From the NCBI GenBank assembly GCA_965219515.1, contig OZ244776.1, positions 930,001 to 994,000 of the forward strand: 64,000 nt of DNA, read 5' to 3'. Of this stretch, positions 59,384 through 64,000 are shown piece after piece. The stretch is from Ilyomonas sp965219515. Lineage in GTDB: Bacteria > Bacteroidota > Bacteroidia > Chitinophagales > Chitinophagaceae. A program made the position numbers and the translations under genes. Numbering within the stretch: position 1 is the first letter of the stretch; the number at the start of each line of letters is the position of its first letter. A model generated the notes under the pieces. That model worked only from the letters and a program-made list of their open reading frames with translations, was not told where the DNA came from and searched no databases.

Positions 59384-62173
59384 ATGAGCAAACGTAGTAA
59401 AATTAGCAGAAAAAATTTCCTCGCTTTGGTTGCATCGCTTCTTTTGCTTTTTTTTATCAGTCATATTCACGCAACGGATTACCACAACTTTTCTTATACA
59501 GAAAATTCCAATGATACCATCATAACGGATTCTGCGCTTATAAAATTACGTAACGATACGGGTGCTTTTCCAAAAAATGATACGCTTCCCCAAAAGAATG
59601 GCATCATAAACGCGCCCGACAGTCTTTTTTATAAAGACACCGCTAATGCAGACTCCACCAAAAGACAGCGCATAGATTCTTTATTGATTTCGAAAGATTC
59701 CCTTGAGTCGCCGATTGAATATTCTGCCGAAGATTCGGGTGTTTTAATTATGGATTCGCAAAAATTTTATTTGTATGGCAAAGCCAACGCAAAGAATAAA
59801 GATGTTGATTTAACGGCGAATAATATTGAATACGACCAGATGAACCAGGTAGTAAAAGCTTTTGGCGGTATTGATACATCAAATAATCCGCTTAGTAAGC
59901 CAACGCTTGTTCAGAGCGATCAGACATCTATCAGCGATACCATACTTTTCAATTTAAAAACACAGCGCGGGTTATCGAAAAATTCTTATTACAACGAAGG
60001 TGAAATTTATGTAAATGCAGAGCGCATTAAAAAAACGGAAAAAGATGTTGCCTTCGCTTATCGCAGCCGCTTTACCACCTGCAATCTCGATACGCCGCAC
60101 TTTGCTTTTATAGCAAAAAAAATGAAGCTGATCAATAATAAAATCGGCGTTTCAGGTCCTGTTCACCCCGAGTTTGAAGGGGTGCCAATTCCCATTTATG
60201 TGCCCTTTGGCATTTTTCCGTTAAACCGTGGCAGACACTCCGGTTTGCTGCCCGTTCAGTTTGCTACAAACAGCGGCTATGGCTTAGGCGTGGAAGGACT
60301 GGGATATTATAAAGTGATAAACGACAACTGGGACGTTACCACGCGTGCCAATATTTATTCGTACGGCGGATGGACGCTTACCGTAACGCCGGAATATTAT
60401 AAGCGTTATAAATACCGGGGTACGATGAATATTGAAATTCAGCATACCAAAGTATTAAACACTTCTTCGTATGGCTTTGCGAAAGAGGAATTTACCAAAA
60501 GCCAGAGTTTTGCCATTCGCTGGACGCATTCGCAGGATACAAAAGCGCATCCGGGAACTTCTTTCCAGGCAAGCGTGAATGCAGGCAGCACAAAGTTCAA
60601 TCAATACATTCCAAACAATCCCATCCGCAATTATCAGAATTTATTAACGTCGTCCATTACATATTCAAAAACGTGGGATCAGGGAAAGTATAACATGACG
60701 ATCAGCGCCAATCACAATCAAAACAACAATCTGCGTCTTCAGAATGTTCAGTTTCCAACGGTAAGCTTTACCGCAAATACACTTTATCCGTTTGAAAAAA
60801 AGGAACAAATTGGTGCGCCGAAATGGTATGAAAAACTTGGTATTTCCTACAACGGGCAATTGCTGAATCAATTTTCTTTTTACGATACGGCGTTCGATTT
60901 CAAACACATTTTAGATACGGCGCAATGGGGCATTCAGCACAGCATTCCCATCAGTTTGGCGTTGCCCGCGTTGGGTCCGTTCATTCTATCGCCTTTTGTC
61001 AGTTACGGCGAGCGTTGGTTTGGTCAGCAGTCAGAAATTTTTTACAGCAGTACGGATAAAAAAGTAGATACCATTCAGCACAAAGGATTTTATGCCGCGC
61101 GCGAAGTAAGCTTTGGCGCATCGTTAAACACGCGCATTTTCGGTACGGTAAATTTTCCCAAATCAAAAGGTATTGTAGCCATCCGCCATCAGATAACGCC
61201 AACCGTAAGCTTCAGTTATAAGCCCGATCTGGTAAGTCAGTTTTACAAAAATATAATTGTTCCGGTTTCAGATACTGCTAAAGACGGAACGGTAAATCAA
61301 TCTCAGCTTCTTCAACGGGTTTCCCTGCTGGGCGGCAATATATTAAGTCCGTTTTCGCCAGGCAGATTTGGTGGACTTTCATTTGGTCTTGATAATTTGT
61401 TAGAGATGAAAGTGAAGAATAAAAATGATTCGACCGGCGAAAATCCCACACGCAAAGTGAAGCTGATAGACGGGCTGAACTTTAATACCAGTTATAATTT
61501 TCTTGCCGACAGGCTGAAGTGGTCATACATCACGGCGGCTTACCGCAGCACCTTGTTTAAAAAAGTAAACATTACCGGAAGTGCCGTTCTTGATCCATAT
61601 GAAACAGACCAGTATGGCCGCGATAAAGATACCTTGTTGTGGAAACGGGGTAAAATAGGGCGGCTTACCAATGCGAGCTTTGCCGTTTCTACCTCAATAC
61701 AAAGCAAAAAGAAAGACGGTAAAACAGACGACCAGCGGGTGAATGAACTTGATGAAACGCTGACACCGGACGAACAGGCGGCTGCGCTGGCTTATGTGCG
61801 CGCTAACCCTGCCGATTTTGTTGACTTTGATATTCCCTGGTCGTTAAACCTTTCTTTTACCACGAGTTTCACCAGGATACTACGACCCAATTACAGTGGT
61901 TATTACACGCAGATTTCATCGAGCCTGAACGTAAATGGCGATTTTAGCCTGACGCCAAAATGGAAAATCGGTGGCAGTACCTATCTAAATGTGCGCGAAC
62001 TGGATATTAGTTTGCTTACTATGTACATTACCCGCGAAATGCACTGCTGGCAATTGTCTATCAATCTCACACCTGTGGGCAGAACGCGTTCTTTCAGCAT
62101 CACCATCAATCCAAAATCAAGCCTGCTGCGCGATCTGAAAATCAATCGCACCCGCAGCTTTACCGATTTTTAA
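59384..62173 (+). CDS. lptD: LptD-like LPS-assembly outer-membrane protein
   Basis: A 929-residue outer-membrane protein. It has an N-terminal hydrophobic signal (FLALVASLLLLFFISHIHA), then an OstA-like N-domain (FYLYGKANAKNKDVDLTANNIEYDQMNQVVKAFGG). The LptD region DTPHFAFIAKKMKLINNKIGVSGPVHPEFEGVPIPIYVPFGIFPLNRGRHSGLLPVQFATNSGYGLGVEGLGYY includes the conserved PxxYxPFGxFP loop. A large C-terminal beta barrel follows. It inserts LPS into the outer leaflet. The OstA-like and MCE genes are close, on the opposite strand. TATTTTTG at 59366-59373 is 10 nt upstream of the ATG. Confidence 0.88.
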   Translation: MSKRSKISRKNFLALVASLLLLFFISHIHATDYHNFSYTENSNDTIITDSALIKLRNDTGAFPKNDTLPQKNGIINAPDSLFYKDTANADSTKRQRIDSLLISKDSLESPIEYSAEDSGVLIMDSQKFYLYGKANAKNKDVDLTANNIEYDQMNQVVKAFGGIDTSNNPLSKPTLVQSDQTSISDTILFNLKTQRGLSKNSYYNEGEIYVNAERIKKTEKDVAFAYRSRFTTCNLDTPHFAFIAKKMKLINNKIGVSGPVHPEFEGVPIPIYVPFGIFPLNRGRHSGLLPVQFATNSGYGLGVEGLGYYKVINDNWDVTTRANIYSYGGWTLTVTPEYYKRYKYRGTMNIEIQHTKVLNTSSYGFAKEEFTKSQSFAIRWTHSQDTKAHPGTSFQASVNAGSTKFNQYIPNNPIRNYQNLLTSSITYSKTWDQGKYNMTISANHNQNNNLRLQNVQFPTVSFTANTLYPFEKKEQIGAPKWYEKLGISYNGQLLNQFSFYDTAFDFKHILDTAQWGIQHSIPISLALPALGPFILSPFVSYGERWFGQQSEIFYSSTDKKVDTIQHKGFYAAREVSFGASLNTRIFGTVNFPKSKGIVAIRHQITPTVSFSYKPDLVSQFYKNIIVPVSDTAKDGTVNQSQLLQRVSLLGGNILSPFSPGRFGGLSFGLDNLLEMKVKNKNDSTGENPTRKVKLIDGLNFNTSYNFLADRLKWSYITAAYRSTLFKKVNITGSAVLDPYETDQYGRDKDTLLWKRGKIGRLTNASFAVSTSIQSKKKDGKTDDQRVNELDETLTPDEQAAALAYVRANPADFVDFDIPWSLNLSFTTSFTRILRPNYSGYYTQISSSLNVNGDFSLTPKWKIGGSTYLNVRELDISLLTMYITREMHCWQLSINLTPVGRTRSFSITINPKSSLLRDLKINRTRSFTDF

Positions 62174-62282
62174 ATCTCTCTCCGTATTACGGCGCGTAAT
62201 AAAATCAGGTAGCCGCTGCGTTTATCAACCTTCTTTTTACCCGGCTGATAATTCATTTATCTTAGCCACAAATATTGGCGTA

Positions 62283-63071
62283 TTGTTTAAGGAAATCATT
62301 ATTTCTGTTCAGTCGTATGGTCAGGCGCATCGCTTCATCAGGCAACATAAACTTTGGAAATGGATTGTCATTCCAGGTATTGTGTATGCATTGCTGTTCG
62401 CTGTCAGCATGTTCTTTTTCGGCAAAAGCGTTAGTCAGTTTATACAATGGATATTTACCGTTACGCATATCAATGGATGGGTGCAAAATCATCCCGGCGG
62501 AATCCTGAATTTTATTTTTGCATTCGCCACATTCATTTTATGGCTTATACTGATGCTGTTGTATTTTTCTTTTTTCAAGTATCTCTGGCTCATTATCGGG
62601 TCGCCGCTATTTGCGTATCTCAGCGAAAAAACAGAAGCGATTATAGAGAACCGGCATTATCCGTTTAGCTTTAAACAACTTGCCGCCGACATAGCGCGCG
62701 GCATCTCTATCGCGCTTCGCAATGCGCTTTGGCAAACGGTTTATATTATTTCTTTATTGCTGCTTTCTTTCATCCCTGTATTTGGCTGGATAACGCCCGT
62801 AATTGCTTTACTTGTGGAAGCTTATTATTATGGCTTCAGTATGATTGACTACTGTTTTGAGCGGCGCAATTTATCGGTGCAGCAAAGCATTTATTTTATC
62901 GGTAAGCACCGCGGTTTGGCCATTGGCAACGGAATTGTGTTTTATTGTATGCACCTCGTTCCGGTTATCGGGTGGATTTTTGCGCCTGCCTATGCCGTAA
63001 TTGCAGCTACGCTAAGCGTTATTAAAATAACCGGAAGCAATAATAAATCTGTCTTCATTGGCAATGAATAA
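62283..63071 (+). CDS. EI24-domain membrane protein
   Basis: A 262-residue integral membrane protein of the EI24/CysZ-like group: FKEIIISVQSYGQAHRFIRQHKLWKWIVIPGIVYALLFAVSMFFFG, LWLIIGSPLFAYLSEKTEAII, LPIF-like SFIPVFGWITPVIALLVEAYYYGFSMIDYCFERR and GLAIGNGIVFYCMHLVPVIGWIFAPAYAVIAATLSV. The start is a TTG at 62283, chosen because the conserved first helix starts there; no ATG precedes it. In CysZ this fold transports sulfate, but the Bacteroidota branch has no established substrate. It lies about 110 bp downstream of lptD. Confidence 0.82.
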   Translation: MFKEIIISVQSYGQAHRFIRQHKLWKWIVIPGIVYALLFAVSMFFFGKSVSQFIQWIFTVTHINGWVQNHPGGILNFIFAFATFILWLILMLLYFSFFKYLWLIIGSPLFAYLSEKTEAIIENRHYPFSFKQLAADIARGISIALRNALWQTVYIISLLLLSFIPVFGWITPVIALLVEAYYYGFSMIDYCFERRNLSVQQSIYFIGKHRGLAIGNGIVFYCMHLVPVIGWIFAPAYAVIAATLSVIKITGSNNKSVFIGNE

Positions 63072-63181
63072 TACACAATTATCAATGGCAGATGGTGGAA
63101 AAAATACCAAAATCTTTAGCTTTTTAATGGCTACTTTGTGCTTCGTTTTCCGATTGAAAAAATAGACTTCACTATAAGGTT

Positions 63182-64000
63182 ATGCAGTTTTCTCATTTAC
63201 ACGTTCATACACAATATTCATTGCTCGACGGTGCCGCCAACATCGGCAGTTTGTATAAAAAAGCTGCCAAACACAACATGCCTGCACTTGCTATTACCGA
63301 TCACGGCAATATGTTCGGCGTTTTCGATTTTGTAAACCAGGCATGGAAAAATACGAAGGTTGTTGGTAAGAATGAACAAGGAAAAGATATTCTGGAACCG
63401 GTTATAAAACCCGTTGTTGGCTGCGAGTTTTACGTGGTTGAGGATATGACGAAGCGGGCGTTTACCAAAGAGCAAAAAGACCAGCGATTTCATCAGGTAT
63501 TGCTGGCGAAAAATAAAACCGGCTATCACAATCTTGTTAAGCTTACCTCGTATGGCTACAGCGAAGGCATGTATAGCAAATATCCGCGCGTAGATAAAAA
63601 GCTGATAGAAAAATACAGGGAAGGGCTGATTGCCACCACCTGCTGCATCGGTGCGTATGTGCCCCAAAGCATTCTGCACAAAACGGAAGCGGAAGCGGAA
63701 ACAGAGTTTAAATGGTGGCTTGAAATGTTTGGCGAAGATTATTACATCGAAATTCAAAGACATAAAATAGAAGAGCAGGAAAAAATAAATGCCACGCTTT
63801 TAAAATGGGCTAAAAAACATCAGGTGAAAGTGATTGCCACCAATGACAGTCATTATACCGACCAGGAAGATTATAACGCGCACGATATTTTACTTTGCAT
63901 CAATACCGGTGAAAAGCAGGCTACGCCCGGGCTTGACGATTTTGTAAATGATGACGCGGCCGTAAAAAACCGCCGCTTTAAATTTCCAAACAATGAGTTT
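63182..64000 (+). CDS. dnaE: DNA polymerase III subunit alpha (5' part; continues beyond window)
   Basis: The first 273 codons of the replicative polymerase, cut by the window end. The PHP domain begins FSHLHVHTQYSLLDGAANIGSLYKKAAKHNMPALAITDHGNMFGVFDF with metal-type His residues at 5, 7 and 9. It continues with VVGCEFYVVEDM, GYHNLVKLTSYGYSEGMY and VIATNDSHYTDQEDYNAHDILLCINTG, all conserved DnaE PHP stretches. The intact polymerase palm would lie beyond the window. It is transcribed to the right, about 110 bp after the EI24 gene. Confidence 0.95.
   Translation, partial: MQFSHLHVHTQYSLLDGAANIGSLYKKAAKHNMPALAITDHGNMFGVFDFVNQAWKNTKVVGKNEQGKDILEPVIKPVVGCEFYVVEDMTKRAFTKEQKDQRFHQVLLAKNKTGYHNLVKLTSYGYSEGMYSKYPRVDKKLIEKYREGLIATTCCIGAYVPQSILHKTEAEAETEFKWWLEMFGEDYYIEIQRHKIEEQEKINATLLKWAKKHQVKVIATNDSHYTDQEDYNAHDILLCINTGEKQATPGLDDFVNDDAAVKNRRFKFPNNEF

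Overview
The window looks like a chromosomal segment of a Bacteroidota bacterium, most likely family Chitinophagaceae. The evidence is a gldC gliding gene, two TonB-dependent receptors with carboxypeptidase-like N-terminal domains, a Bat aerotolerance pair, DUF1599 next to a BT_3928-type DoxX protein, a LptD/amidase/MCE/OstA-like cluster in the Bacteroidota order, few Shine-Dalgarno sites, and candidate promoters of the TTG ... TAnnTTTG type. Genus is inference. No rRNA, tRNA, CRISPR array, transposase, integrase or phage gene was recognised.

Layout. 1-12.6 kb (all minus strand): a surface or exopolysaccharide locus read from a Wzc-type tyrosine kinase (12577) leftward through a fucosyltransferase-like enzyme, a Wzx flippase, four further glycosyltransferases, a Wzy/O-antigen-ligase-like polymerase, one more GT4 enzyme, and a Gfo/Idh/MocA oxidoreductase cut by the window edge. 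13.2-16.3 kb: gltX, a cyclophilin lipoprotein and a methyltransferase. 16.4-21.6 kb (plus): an acyltransferase interrupted by one in-frame TAA, a class D beta-lactamase-like lipoprotein, BatB/BatC-like proteins, DUF1599 and a DoxX-like protein. 21.6-28.4 kb (minus): DUF721, CBS, alpha/beta hydrolase, CvpA, YqeY, GldC, then a glycosyltransferase, a MurU-like nucleotidyltransferase and a sugar kinase fused to a RapZ C-terminal domain. 28.6-40.3 kb: trhO, purC, a TonB receptor, a 200-bp palindromic repeat, an M13 peptidase, small enzymes, an orphan flippase and a CNT nucleoside transporter.

40.6-43.9 kb (minus): a compact sulfur-carrier cluster. It has an SDR enzyme, a JAMM peptidase, a CysO/MoaD-like carrier whose Gly-Gly is masked by a four-residue tail, and a MoeB-like E1 with a rhodanese domain. 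44-51.5 kb: housekeeping genes (HD hydrolase, amino-acid permease, YebC, RsmI, PurS, PssA, aminopeptidase P) and a second gene broken by a single in-frame TAA, a four-helix-bundle protein. 51.6-62.2 kb: a small Cys/His-rich exported protein with a TonB receptor, endonuclease III, and the outer-membrane lipid cluster (OstA-like, MCE, amidase, LptD). The window ends with an EI24-like membrane protein and the start of dnaE.

The most interesting points are the self-contained sulfur-carrier system with a masked carrier and a zinc-cysteine-less E1, the sugar-kinase/RapZ fusion beside a MurU-like enzyme, two genes each broken by exactly one in-frame TAA, a beta-lactamase with a changed YGN motif, and several intergenic inverted repeats, one of which spans the start codon of a flippase gene. 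All function calls come from motif and sequence recognition by eye; no database search was run.
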